64,000 bases of DNA from Diplonema japonicum. Lineage: Eukaryota; Euglenozoa; Diplonemea; Diplonemida; Diplonemidae. Below the pieces are notes generated by a model. It saw only the letters and a program-made list of their open reading frames with translations, was not told the origin of the DNA and did not search any database. Positions 40,851 through 51,224 of this stretch are shown here, in pieces (within the stretch, counting starts at the first letter, position 1; every line of letters starts with the position of its first letter). A program made the position numbers and the translations under genes. The stretch covers positions 1 to 64,000 of the forward strand of contig OZ025700.1 in NCBI GenBank assembly GCA_964019335.1. Direction: 5' to 3'.

Positions 40851-41712
40851 CTTTGTCGTGTAGCGTGCTGCGTTGGCTTAAATAGCAAAGAACGGTGAAT
40901 TAATAACTACACCTGAAATACCTAACGGGCACAAAGGGTGGGAGGGAAACATTAAAGAAGCCTGCAGGCTTTTCAAAAAAAAAGGGGACAGGGAAAACAA
41001 GGAACGTCGGAGGGGGGGGGGGGGGGGGGACAGGGAAAACAAGGGAAGAGGTAAAAAAAAACGATTTTCTTTTATGATTCTTTTCCCTACTTTTCTACAA
41101 AAGGGATGTATAACTTATTTCGGGAGGGGCTCTCCTACAAAAACAGGGTCGCCTGGCCTGAGCTGCGTTGCACTTGCTTGCTTCTTTCCGGAAGAAAACT
41201 AAAAACGTGTTGTTGCCTCCATGGCAGCAAGAAAAAAAAAGTGAAAAAAAGAAAACTGGGGTACACGGGATCGTTCGAAGGGATGGCGAAGTTCACTGCA
41301 GCCACAGTCAGGCAAAGCAAGGGAGAAGGGAACGGGAATAAGAGGGAGCAAACGGAAGCAGGTATCCCATAAACACTTTTCGATACTAAAAATCTTTTTT
41401 TTTTTTGTCTCGCATTTATTTTTTGTTTTTTAAGGGGGGAAGGAGAAGAACATGGGGAGGAGGAATAAAAAAAAAAAGAGGAAAACGGCTGGAAAAGGAA
41501 TACGGGGGGTACCGGCACCCATTCTTCCCTTCTTCGTTCTCATGTCTGCAGCTCACAAGCATCTGGCACTTCCAGCCGGCTTGGAGTAGGACTTTCGTGG
41601 CATTTTGATGACAATAAAAAGTCCGAAGTCTGAAACAAAGAAAACGAGAAAAGAAGATTAAGTGGAGGTCGAGGTACATTACAAAAAAAAAAAGAAGAAA
41701 AAAACATGGCGC
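40851..41712. repeat. Spacer with poly(G) and purine tracts
   Basis: A near-duplicate 'gggggacagggaaaacaagg' occurs at 40984 and 41024. A G run of 17 lies near 41013-41029. The rest is A/G-rich low complexity. No gene supported. Confidence 0.65.
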
Positions 41713-44686
41713 CTACAGGATGACGCACTTGTCGAGCTCCTTTTTAAGCTCTTCTTGCTTGACTCTCTTCGCTTTTGTCTTGTTCTCAAACAGGGCACGA
41801 GTGGACTTAAGAGTACTCTCCTCGTTTTTGATGTCCTCTTCAAGACCCTTAACTTCTTTTTTAAGCGTCTCAACCTTCGCTTGTTGGTCCTTGATGGTGT
41901 TCAGCAGGTTCTGGGCGTCGTTGGCGTTCGTGGGCCACACAGGCGTGCGAGCATGCCACTCATTGTAGGCCAACTCAATCGCCTGTGTTGGTGTGTTCAT
42001 GTTGTTCACATCCATCATACCTGCCTGCCATCGTTGTAGCGCAGCAGGATCTTCTCACAGTAGGCAACGGTGGCGTGAAGCACAGCATGCTGGACTTCAA
42101 TTTCCTTCTGTTCCACCTTGCCCACTCGGTACTTCACTTCAACCCCGTCTGTGGCGATGCCACCTTGCGTGTCGACAGTGCCGCCATCAGCAGCGAGTTT
42201 CCTGAAATATGTAATGTGGTGTGCTTCGCATACTTCGACGGTCTCATGGCAATGCACCAAGGCCTGATGGGGGACATTTCGCCCATGGGCTCCAAGAATA
42301 AAGGTGCTTTCTCCGTGATGCTGTGATGATAGTTTATATTTATGAGAATGTAGCATACTCAGGGATCTTATCGTTCGAGTCAGCAGGTGCCACGTCGGCC
42401 AGCTCGGAGCCAAGCACACTGCAAATGATGTTGCTCTGCTCGTGGAAGAACTTGCTTGCCTCTTCGTCGCCGCGCGTAGTGTATGTCTCCACAGCATCGT
42501 CCAAGAGTTGCAGGCTGCCCTTGTGGTCAGCGTGACCCTTTGTGAACTCCTCCATCATCTGTGTCGTGTGTGACATGGTGTCATTTCTCTGTAACATACC
42601 GCGATGATCTCTCTGATGCACTTTCTCTTGTTCCTGTTCACAACTTCCTTCACCTGAGCCTTCTCTGCCTCAACATCGTCGACCTTCGTCAGCACTGATG
42701 ATAGTGAATGGTGGTGAAGACTGCATACCAACTTGGATCTCTTGCATCAGCTTGCTGTTCTCCTCGTTCATCGAGACAACCTTCTCGTACTTCTCGATAG
42801 CCTCCTGCAGCTTCTTCTGAGCTTCCTCCGCCTGTTCGTCGAACACATTCTCCTGAAAAGGATTCTTGTCATTCGCGTTGCATACCTGCTGCTCCTGAGC
42901 AATCGCAAGCTCTTCCTCAGTACCTGGGGCGAAGATACCATCGTCCGTCTTCATGGGCTCGCCGGTCAGCAGCGACTTCAGACCCGCAATCTTCTTAAGC
43001 AAGCTGTTGGCCTTGTCAATCTCTTCCTTCTGATAAGTGGTCCTCTTCTCGTTCTTCGCGATTTCGCTCTGAAGGTACTCCATTCTCTTTGTGTATTCAT
43101 CCAAGTCGCTCTTCGCCGTCGTTTCCCGCCTCTCGAAGTATGCTAGCACGCTCGCTGACGCTGCCTTCTGTGACTTAATCTGCCACTGGAGCTCCACAGT
43201 CTTTCTTTCCTGATCAGCGATGTCCTCATCAAGAGTCACGATGTCCTCCTCGCCCTCCTTCAGCTGTTTTTTCAGCTCATTGATCCTAGCCTGACGCCCC
43301 TCGAGCTCAGCCTTCACTTTGTTCGCTGCTTTGCTCTGTTGCACGGCCTCTTGCTTCAGTTGCTCCTGCTCCTCGAGCTTTTCTCTGAAGTCAGACAGCT
43401 CCTCGCCCTCATTCGGTTTGGCCTTTGACCTCGCTTTGTAACCGAACTCAGCAAGCTCTACGAACCCGCCTGTCTCGGCCTGGCTCTTGTGGTAGGGGGA
43501 AATATTGCAGATCAGTGTCACATGGCTCTCTTTCAAGCAGTCGGCAAGCGCCCTTGTAAGCACAGAAGTGTTAAATGGGACCTACATAAGTGTTCATTGC
43601 GGAAAAAAAACCATACGTGAGCGGCCTTCTCACCGAGCTTCCTCAGGACCTGCTGGAAGGTCGTCTGGGCGAGAGCGATCTTCTTGTAGTCATTTGTCGC
43701 CTCGTTATCCGCCTTGGTACCGAAACCGATGTCGGCGATGGTTAGTGTGGATGACTTGATGCTCTCGGTGCTCTTCTCGCCATCCGCGCCCTGTTTTGTT
43801 TGATGAAATACTATACATGGCATACTCCGAAGGTCGACTTTTGCGTCACAGTGATGATCATGATTACGCTGGATCGGTTGCTCTTGTTGGGCGTTGTGAC
43901 GCTTGAAGGCCTTCTCGTGGATTCCTTCTGTGCCCAGCAACGGTCCGCGAACTTCGTCATCACGGCAGGGTCATGAATATCGAGCTTCGTGGAGTTCGCG
44001 ATGTCACCGGCCTGTACCTTGGTTCCATCCTTGGGGAACCTAGGGTACCCAGCAAGCATGTCTTCGATCTCTTCCTTGTACACCCTGATCAGCTGTGCCT
44101 GAACAGTCATCTCCAGCTTCTCACCAGGGGCCTGCCTCTGAGTGATTTGCGTTTCCAGTTGATCTATAATGTCTTGGATCAGCCTGGTGGCAACACCCTT
44201 CTCTTTGTCACTGCCGAAGAGAGTGTAGGTCTTCCCACTGTTGATGGGCCCGTAGGCGCACACAGTCTGGTTGTAGCCATCGAAGACCATAGGCACAATG
44301 TCACCCTTAACCTCATCGTAGACTGCGTTGTTGTCGGCATTCACGTGCTCGAAATCCTCGCTCTCCTGGGGCGTCTTGTCCCTCGACTCCACCACCCAGG
44401 GGTCTTCACCAAACGACCAAAAGATCCCGTCGAAGCCAGAGGTCCACTTCTTCTTCGCAGTCGGGTTTACCTTGGCATTGACAGCCAAGCACTTCGGGTC
44501 CATAAACAAAACTTCACCATTCTGCGACTCGACACCCGACCTCACGTTCGAGATACCTTCCTTTGAGTTCTTCTTCAGCTCGCTTTCCATGAGAGGCCTA
44601 ATACGGATGTACTGCTTGAACTTTCTGGTAATGGCCTTGTCCTCCCCCTCGGCGGCCGCAGAAGACCTCTTGCGCTGTGCCGACAT
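41713..44686 (-). CDS. Divergent kinesin with degenerate motor domain and long coiled coil
   Basis: Nine exons (44686-43826, 43790-43617, 43552-42886, 42852-42729, 42694-42601, 42558-42359, 42320-42234, 42201-42021, 41982-41713) give 885 aa. The N-terminal ~360 residues follow the kinesin layout: KFKQYIRIRPLMESE, FDGYNQTVCAYGPINSGKTY (P-loop 146-153, normally GQTGSGKT), switch I NKSNRSSVIM (normally NxxSSRSH), switch II region ADIGFG (normally DLAGSE), and CNISPYHKSQAET (family C.ISP...ET). Lys152 and Thr153 are kept, but switch residues are lost. The rest is coiled coil ending LDKCVIL. Nucleotide turnover may be altered or absent. ACACGCAG lies 17 nt before the ATG. Confidence 0.85.
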
Positions 44687-44814
44687 TTTTCTTTAATTAA
44701 CAGCTGCGTGTCTTTAAAAGTAGTGGCAGTGTCGGTGGCGATAAAAGAACAACGCACGAAGACAACTACAAAACTACTGATCACTATCAGACTGTGAGCT
44801 ACTGGAGCACACAG

Positions 44815-46957
44815 CTAGTTGTTGTCACCTTGTTAAGTATGGCGTTTTTCTTGTTTGTTGTAACATACCACTCTTGCTGCTCCCTCCCAACGATCGCAGC
44901 GAGCCTGAGGAACTCTCAGTGTCTGCGTCCGATTCCTTTGCCTTCGAGGCTTCTTGTTTCTTTTCAGTCTCCTGTTTGACAATCTTTTCAACAGGCGCTT
45001 CCCTTGGTTCTTTTGGAGGACTTTCTTTCTTCTCCGACTCCTCGCTCGCTTTTGCTTCCACCTTCGTGTTTTCTTTGTCCTTGGCCTCTTGTTCCACCTC
45101 TTCTTTGTCTTCGGTATCCCTTTCCCCTTTGTCATCCTCATTAGCTTTCGTTCCTTTCTCTTCGGTTTCTTCCTCTACTTTTACTTTTTCCTCCTCTTCC
45201 TTTTTTTCCTCCTCCCCTTCTATCTTGTCCTCTTCCCCTTCTTTCTTTTCCTCCTCCCCTTCTTTCTCGTCCTCTTTTTCTTCTTTCTTGTCGTCCTTCC
45301 CTTCTTTCCTATCTTTCTGGGTGTCACTCTCTTCCTTGTCCTCATCACCAGTGTCATCCTTCGCCTCATCTTCTGTTTTCTGCACTTCCTCTTTACCGTC
45401 CGTACTGTTCTTCTTTTCGGGAACTGCTTGTGGTACTTCTTGCTTTTCATCAGCGTTGCTATCTGCTGCAAAGGAAGACACAGAAGAGGAGAGCGAGGCA
45501 GATCTGCTTCTTTGTGTGGATTGCTCCGTTTTGCTTTTGTTCTCGGCCTTGGTTTCTTGGGACTTAGGTGTTTCTTCGTCGTAAGAAGAGGAGAGGGTTG
45601 AGGCAGCGGACACGGACCTGCTATTCGTATGCTTGCCGTCCTCATCAGATGACAACGAAGCTGTTGAAACTGACCTTGATCTGCTCTTCCGTGTCGCTGG
45701 CTTTGACTCTGCAGATGACTTTCTGTCACTGACTTTACTGTTTGCCGTGGTTCTAGAAGAAGGTGTCGTGCCCGTCTTGCTCTGGCTGTAGACTTTGGAG
45801 CTGTTGGGGCTTGACGCACCTTTTACAGGCGGCAAGAAGGTCTTTGATTCGGGGGGCGGGGAGTCCTCTGCCATAATTCTAGATGCCCTGTACTGCCTTT
45901 CCACCCTCATCAGCTGGTCCATAGGACGTAAGGAGGTGAAGTTGTCCTGCCACTCAGGCAGCTGCAGCGGTTTACGAGGACCGTGCTTCCTGAAGGGCCT
46001 CGCAGGAGAAAGCAAGCTTGCGAATCTCAGCGGGTTGAGGTGCACATTCTTCTTAGGCCCTGCAGGAGGAACTGGCGCCTTTGGAGGTGAGGAATCGCCG
46101 GGTCGCTGTGTGTGTGCAGGGCTCTTCAGCTCCTTCGTTTCTTCTCTTGCACCGCCACCTACTCGCCCCTGCACCCAGTATAGCGGCGGGTTGTACGCTC
46201 CATAAACAGGGCCCTGGGCACCTAGTGTAGTGTGCTGCCGTACACGTTCTGCAGCGGCAGCGTCTCCTCTTTTCAGAGGCGACAACTCGATCGGTTTCTT
46301 GTTTTTCTCAGCTCGTAGAGTGGCTGCTTGTTCGCGGGCTGCTTGCTCTCGAGCTTCGCGCGCTTCAGCCTTCTTCCTAGGAGAGGCGAGTCTGGGGACC
46401 TGGGGCTTGCGGGGAGGAGCTGGCGTTGGTTCGGGCTTGATTTCCTGCTTGCGTGGGGAGCCAAGACACGGTACAGGGGGTTTCTTCTTGGGAGCAGGGA
46501 CTCTTTCGGGCTCAGTAGGGGACTTTTTTTCATTCTCTGAGAGTCTGAAAACAGGTGGCTTCTTAGGCACCGGTGTCGGCCTCACTTCAACAACCTCTTT
46601 TTTGTGCGGGGAACTAAGGCGGGGGACAAGAGGCTTCTTTGGGGGGGGTTGGGGGGCAGGGACTTCCTTGGGCATCAGCTTAAACGCCCCACTGTCAGTT
46701 CGTGCCTTTGTCGAACTGCTTCTTCCACGGGTCAGGCTCATGTTTTGACTGCGGTTCGTGCTGCTGAGGCCATGGTTGTGTCTTGCTGGAGCATTCGCTG
46801 GTGCACTCTTTTCCGTCGGTGGGGCTACCTTAGTGGCAGTTGGATTAGTGCTTTGTTGTTGTTGCCTGTCATTAATGTGATTGATACACAGCTGGAGAGA
46901 AGGCAGTGTGCCAGTGGAGGCCGCCAGCAGGCTACTAAGCCCCCGTTCGCTCGACAT
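44815..46957 (-). CDS. Long disordered Pro/Lys/Glu-rich protein with internal 27-residue repeats
   Basis: Two exons (46957-44869, 44828-44815; intron 40 nt) give 700 aa. Residues ~95-205 contain four imperfect copies of a unit like KKPLVPRLSSPHKKE (others: KKPPVFRLSENEKK, KKPPVPCLGSPRKQE, RKPQVPRLASPRKK). A Ser/Arg region follows (RKSRSRSVSTASLSSDEDG), then a very acidic Lys/Glu tract (EEEKKEEEEKVKVEEE). There is no globular domain. The composition suggests a microtubule- or nucleic-acid-associated scaffold, an inference only. It is 128 nt upstream of the kinesin gene. Confidence 0.75.
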
Positions 46958-47017
46958 TTTAAATTCCTTTTGTGATTTGAAGAAAATAGCTTCGGAGAAG
47001 TCAATAACTCTAAAAGG

Positions 47018-47741
47018 CTACAGTGCCGACTGTGTAATGTGCTCAACGAAGTTGTCGAAGAGCACAGGCCACGCACCATGCTCAAGGTCGTAGTCGGAGA
47101 AGTCGTTTTTGTGCTTCCGGAATTCCGCAAACTGCCGCCACACATCCTTGCTAATCAGCTTCTTGTGCTGTGTGTTTACGTATGTACACCAATCGTCTAA
47201 TATGTCCCATTGATGGGCACCGGTGATGAGCAGCTTCCACAAGTCCACTGCTGATTCACAGTCCAAGTATCGCTGCCCAGCAGGCTTTGTCCAGTCGAAG
47301 CAAAAATAATAAAAATCCTTCCATTTACTAGCAGCTCGTGTCCTCCACACGGGAACTCCGTCCAAGATGTCCTCCAATGTGAAGCACCGCAGCTTCTTCA
47401 GCCCCATCACAAACTCTTCCCGACTGAGGCAGTACGACACTTTCGCATCCACCAGCCAAGCTGTTGGCGTGTAACAGTAATGGGGCGGGCATACCAATAA
47501 TAAGAATCAGAGGATCACTGAAGGGGTCCACTTTGAAGTCCTCGCAAAGCAGCACCATCCCCTTCCCCTGTATAGCGTCCACGTCAGAATCACCGCCTTC
47601 ATCTATTCCACGTTGTTTATACTTTTCATATAGAGCTGTCAGCGTGCTCAAGTCGCTCCCGTCCTCGTGCTCTTCGTAATACATAGTCAGCGCTGTCTGT
47701 TCTGTGTGCTGCGCGTTGTGCTGCATACCGTTAAAATCCAT
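47018..47741 (-). CDS. DCN1-like protein (cullin neddylation cofactor)
   Basis: Three exons (47741-47729, 47701-47495, 47460-47018) give 220 aa; introns are 27 and 34 nt, so the first exon is only 13 nt (MDFN plus one base). The C-terminal half is a cullin-binding (potentiating neddylation) domain: LWKLLITGAHQWDILDDWCT and the signature YDLEHGAWPVLFDNFVEHI (family WP.LIDDFVE). DCN1 acts as a scaffold-type E3 that helps attach NEDD8 to cullins. There is no N-terminal UBA domain. CATAAAG lies 4 nt before the ATG. Confidence 0.88.
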
Positions 47742-47931
47742 CCACCTTTATGCAGGCATGCCGTGGCTATTTCCTCAGCGGCACCAGTTATACACACAAA
47801 CTGCGCCACCGCGTCTTGTTGCTTTATTGTTAACATGTACGCCTCGCAACAGTGACATCCTGTGTGGAGTATGTGGACATGAAATAAATAATGATTGCAA
47901 CGAACTACTTAGTTATAAACTGTGTAAATGG

Positions 47932-50577
47932 CTAGGTGTATCCAGCGCTCTCCGCCCGTGGGATGACGTGCTCGTGGTAGAACCATTCCAGATGCTCCGC
48001 TGCAGAGCACCCTGTGTTAGGGTTGTCGATGAAGAATGCTGATAAGATGGAGAACGCATCGATGAACTCTTCCGAGTCGATGGTCCCGTCGCCGTCACTG
48101 CCGGTGGCGTCCGGAGAGGAGCCCCCTTGACACAAAAAGAAGACGAGGTGCAAGTCTTGAAGGGAGACAGGGGACGGCACCCACCCAAAGAGGTTCAGCA
48201 GGTCACGGAATTCGTGCAGCGTGATTTCTTCGTCTTCCTGAGCTGCCCTCTTGAAGGCTACCTTCAAGAATCTCGCGACGCAATTCGAGGCGCACACCCG
48301 CCTCACGTCTATCGACATCAATGCACGCTTCAGCAGCCCCTCGCTGTGACCCTTTAACAACGGTTTGAAGAAGGGATACATCAGCCCTGTTCGTTCAGAA
48401 ACCAGGAGGTCCATGCACCGCGTTCTTATCTTCTCTGTCAGATGCACCCACGCAGACGACTCGATCGGGACATCGATGACCTCGGCGAACTTCGAGAAAG
48501 CCAGAGACAGAATCACGTTGGATTCATTTGTGCGTGCCTCGCGCAGCCAATTAGTGAGCAAGGATGCCACGCACAGCACGTTCATAGCGTTGCAGCAATC
48601 AGTCAGGTAATCCGTGTTATAGATCATGTCTGGAAGGGGTGTTTGGCTGAAGTAGATGTCCAGCTCTTTCAGAGGGTTTGTGGTGTTCGCATCCAGCTGA
48701 TTGGGTGCAAGGCATCGGCACACGCTCAACAGTGCTTGTCCATCGCGAAAATCGAACGTGAAATTCTTCGGCTTGTATACAAACCCTGTCTCTGCTGCAA
48801 CCTGCACCGTCTCTATCCACTGTAGTAGCAGCTCCTCCACATTGATCCCCTCCACCTTTGAGGAACCTCCCTCCAGGGCATCGTCCTTTGGTGCTTCAGA
48901 CTCCCCAGTATTAGTATTACTCTCCGCCAACGCAGCCCACCCTGCTGTGGTATTCACAATGTTCACAACTGAACTCTTGCTTCTGCCATGCGTGTTGTTT
49001 GAGAGCAGCGCACGCTCCATCTCTATTTCGTACCTCCTGTCCCTATGGTCTTTGAACTTCTTTTTCCATTTGTCGAAAAACTTCCCTACAAGGACGATGT
49101 CCTTCGCTTTCACAAGAAGGTAGTCCCAGCCCTCTGTCTTCACAACATTGCGCTGCCGCCAAGCGTTAAAGTGCACTTTCAAGCTGCTTTTCTTTAGTTC
49201 TGCCACTTCTTCCTCGAGGGACCTGGCGTACTTCCTCAGCTCAGCTTCTGAAAGGCTATCGACGTCGACACCCTCATCTTGAAAAAAGGAAACAGACTCT
49301 TTTTTTGCCGCAGACGGCTCTACTTCAGTTGTGTTTGCCTTGCCCGACCACGGACGCATAGATATGAACTGAGGAAGATTGCCGTCACCTGTCAGATCCA
49401 GCTCCATGATGGTCTCGTCCTCGAAGTCGTGGTAAATGGCGCTGAATAGCACAGGGAGGCACCTGCGCAGGATTTTCACAAGTCCGGAGTAAAGAGGTAC
49501 CATCCTGAAGATCATCATGCAGCTCGTTGCGGTGCTTAACGCGTTCGGCCGTTTCAATCCTTTAGTTACCTCTTCCATCTCGCGCATCACCGCCTCAGCC
49601 CACGGAAACGGTGCCACCTTTGTCTCCCAACCCAGTGCCCACTGGCGATAGAGTTTGCGTGCCTGCCGTGCGTCGTAGGTCTCGTCGGTCATCGAATATG
49701 CGTCGGGGCATGCCATCGCTGCGTGCATAGATTCTACAGGTGTGCGAAGTATTATGCCAGACTGCGGCCTCCTGACGTTGAAGCGAGGCTTGTTCCTCGT
49801 GAAAGGTACCATCAAACCTATTTGCGCCTCTTTTTCAAGACGGTGGTTCCATGCGTCACTGCTGATGAAGACCTGAGGCGTGTGCTTGACATCTGTCAGG
49901 CAAAGCTTGGGTGCATCCCTGACCTTCGGAGGGCTGAGGCTGATTGTGATCGAACGCTCTTTGATGAAGGCTGCCAGCGTCAACGTGTACCGGGCCGTCC
50001 CCGTGCATGCTGCAACATAAACCTGTTCGTGGTCGATGCTGAACGAGATGATAGAGGTGACCTTGTCGACGGCGACCGAGAGGGTGGCACCAGGCGGCCA
50101 CTTGGGAGTCATGAAGATGGGGCTGTTGTCACCTGATCCGCACTCGTAGACAGCACCACCGGGGCACCAGATCATTCCCCAAGACGTTGTGAGGTTCAAC
50201 ATGGCCGACCAGGGGGATGTTGTGGTCCCCATGTGGGTTACCCACCAGGGGCCTTCTGGTATGACACCAACTGCCATGTTCTTTCCGCTTTTGCTATTGC
50301 TACCGCTAATTGTCCACGTGGCTTTCATGACGGGTGTGTCCGAAGCTGCAGCGCTGATGCCTCTCCACAGACCGTCCTCGTCTCCCTCGTCCCAAAGACC
50401 TTGTGGTATGTATGCAGTTGTACCGCCTTCCTTCACCGCAATACCATCCGAGGCACTGTTCATGTTCCATGTCACTGCATGCGAACAGATCTGCTGCGCG
50501 TCATTCCCCTGTTGTCTCGCACGCGGAACCTGCTTCCCAAACTTCGGGGTTGGGGCACGAAGGGACATCTTTGGCAT
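47932..50577 (-). CDS. SPRY-like / calponin-homology / EF-hand protein
   Basis: Single exon, 881 aa; the start MPKMSLRAPTPKF was chosen because CACCACAG lies 5 nt upstream. Residues ~40-240 form a SPRY/B30.2-like domain (VTWNMNSASDGI, NMAVGVIPEGPWWVTHMG, VDKVTSIISFSIDHEQVYV). A charged helical stretch lies at ~440-560. A calponin-homology-like domain follows (LLLQWIETVQVAAETGF, FDFRDGQALLSVCRCLAP), and an EF-hand (DGDGTIDSEEFIDAFSIL) near the C-terminus. Such combinations are typical of cytoskeletal or flagellar linkers. A paralogous SPRY-like domain is encoded at 37856-39493. Confidence 0.75.
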   Translation of the reverse strand: MPKMSLRAPTPKFGKQVPRARQQGNDAQQICSHAVTWNMNSASDGIAVKEGGTTAYIPQGLWDEGDEDGLWRGISAAASDTPVMKATWTISGSNSKSGKNMAVGVIPEGPWWVTHMGTTTSPWSAMLNLTTSWGMIWCPGGAVYECGSGDNSPIFMTPKWPPGATLSVAVDKVTSIISFSIDHEQVYVAACTGTARYTLTLAAFIKERSITISLSPPKVRDAPKLCLTDVKHTPQVFISSDAWNHRLEKEAQIGLMVPFTRNKPRFNVRRPQSGIILRTPVESMHAAMACPDAYSMTDETYDARQARKLYRQWALGWETKVAPFPWAEAVMREMEEVTKGLKRPNALSTATSCMMIFRMVPLYSGLVKILRRCLPVLFSAIYHDFEDETIMELDLTGDGNLPQFISMRPWSGKANTTEVEPSAAKKESVSFFQDEGVDVDSLSEAELRKYARSLEEEVAELKKSSLKVHFNAWRQRNVVKTEGWDYLLVKAKDIVLVGKFFDKWKKKFKDHRDRRYEIEMERALLSNNTHGRSKSSVVNIVNTTAGWAALAESNTNTGESEAPKDDALEGGSSKVEGINVEELLLQWIETVQVAAETGFVYKPKNFTFDFRDGQALLSVCRCLAPNQLDANTTNPLKELDIYFSQTPLPDMIYNTDYLTDCCNAMNVLCVASLLTNWLREARTNESNVILSLAFSKFAEVIDVPIESSAWVHLTEKIRTRCMDLLVSERTGLMYPFFKPLLKGHSEGLLKRALMSIDVRRVCASNCVARFLKVAFKRAAQEDEEITLHEFRDLLNLFGWVPSPVSLQDLHLVFFLCQGGSSPDATGSDGDGTIDSEEFIDAFSILSAFFIDNPNTGCSAAEHLEWFYHEHVIPRAESAGYT

Positions 50578-50713
50578 CGTGCCTGTGGTGGCATGCATGG
50601 CTGCAACATGGTACAGGGACGAAGATAATATTGTAGATAAAGGAAGAAGCCAATCTCAAAGTTCCGAAGACGCATCTCGGTTATCGCCTTGAAACAGCCT
50701 TCAAGAAAAAGGG

Positions 50714-50747
<34 letters not shown>

Positions 50748-51224
50748 ATGTTCAGGTTTGCGAGGATTGCATTCATCGTGTGTACTCCCAATGTAAGCGT
50801 GCTTACAAATTCTACTTTTTATCGCCAATGGCGATAAACAGGCGTACTTTTCTTTGAGTGCAATCCACCATTCTACTTTGGCCCCACTGAGGGTAAAAGA
50901 ACTTTCTCTTTTATTGGACAAGCTGCAAACATTGTCCAGAAGGTTTATTCAATCGAACTCTTCTGCATAAGCTTGCAGGGAGGAAGGGAAATAGATGTTC
51001 ACCATGATTGGAGAGAAGTGTCCGAAAGAAAAGGGCGTAGAAAACAAAAGGCTCTCTTTGAGGCGGAAAAAGGTATAAAAAAGCATACAACAGTAGTCGT
51101 GTAATGATTACAACAAAGCCTTTTTGTGAGTATTTCTCTTGTGTTGCTTCGCGCCATCTTCTCGAGGACAAAGTAATGCCATCGGACGAAAAGAAAAAGA
51201 ATCAACAAAATTTGCTTTTTTAGA
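50578..51224. other. Intergenic spacer with poly(A) and short palindrome
   Basis: Contains a ~38-nt A run (50708-50745) and ATCGCCAATGGCGAT (50821-50835), a short perfect hairpin. No coding exon is supported. Confidence 0.6.

Noticed and set aside
44874-45601. Ser/Phe-rich plus-strand ORFs of 215-236 codons
   Set aside because: Reverse complement of the Lys/Glu-rich repeat of the 44815-46957 gene; composition is an artefact.
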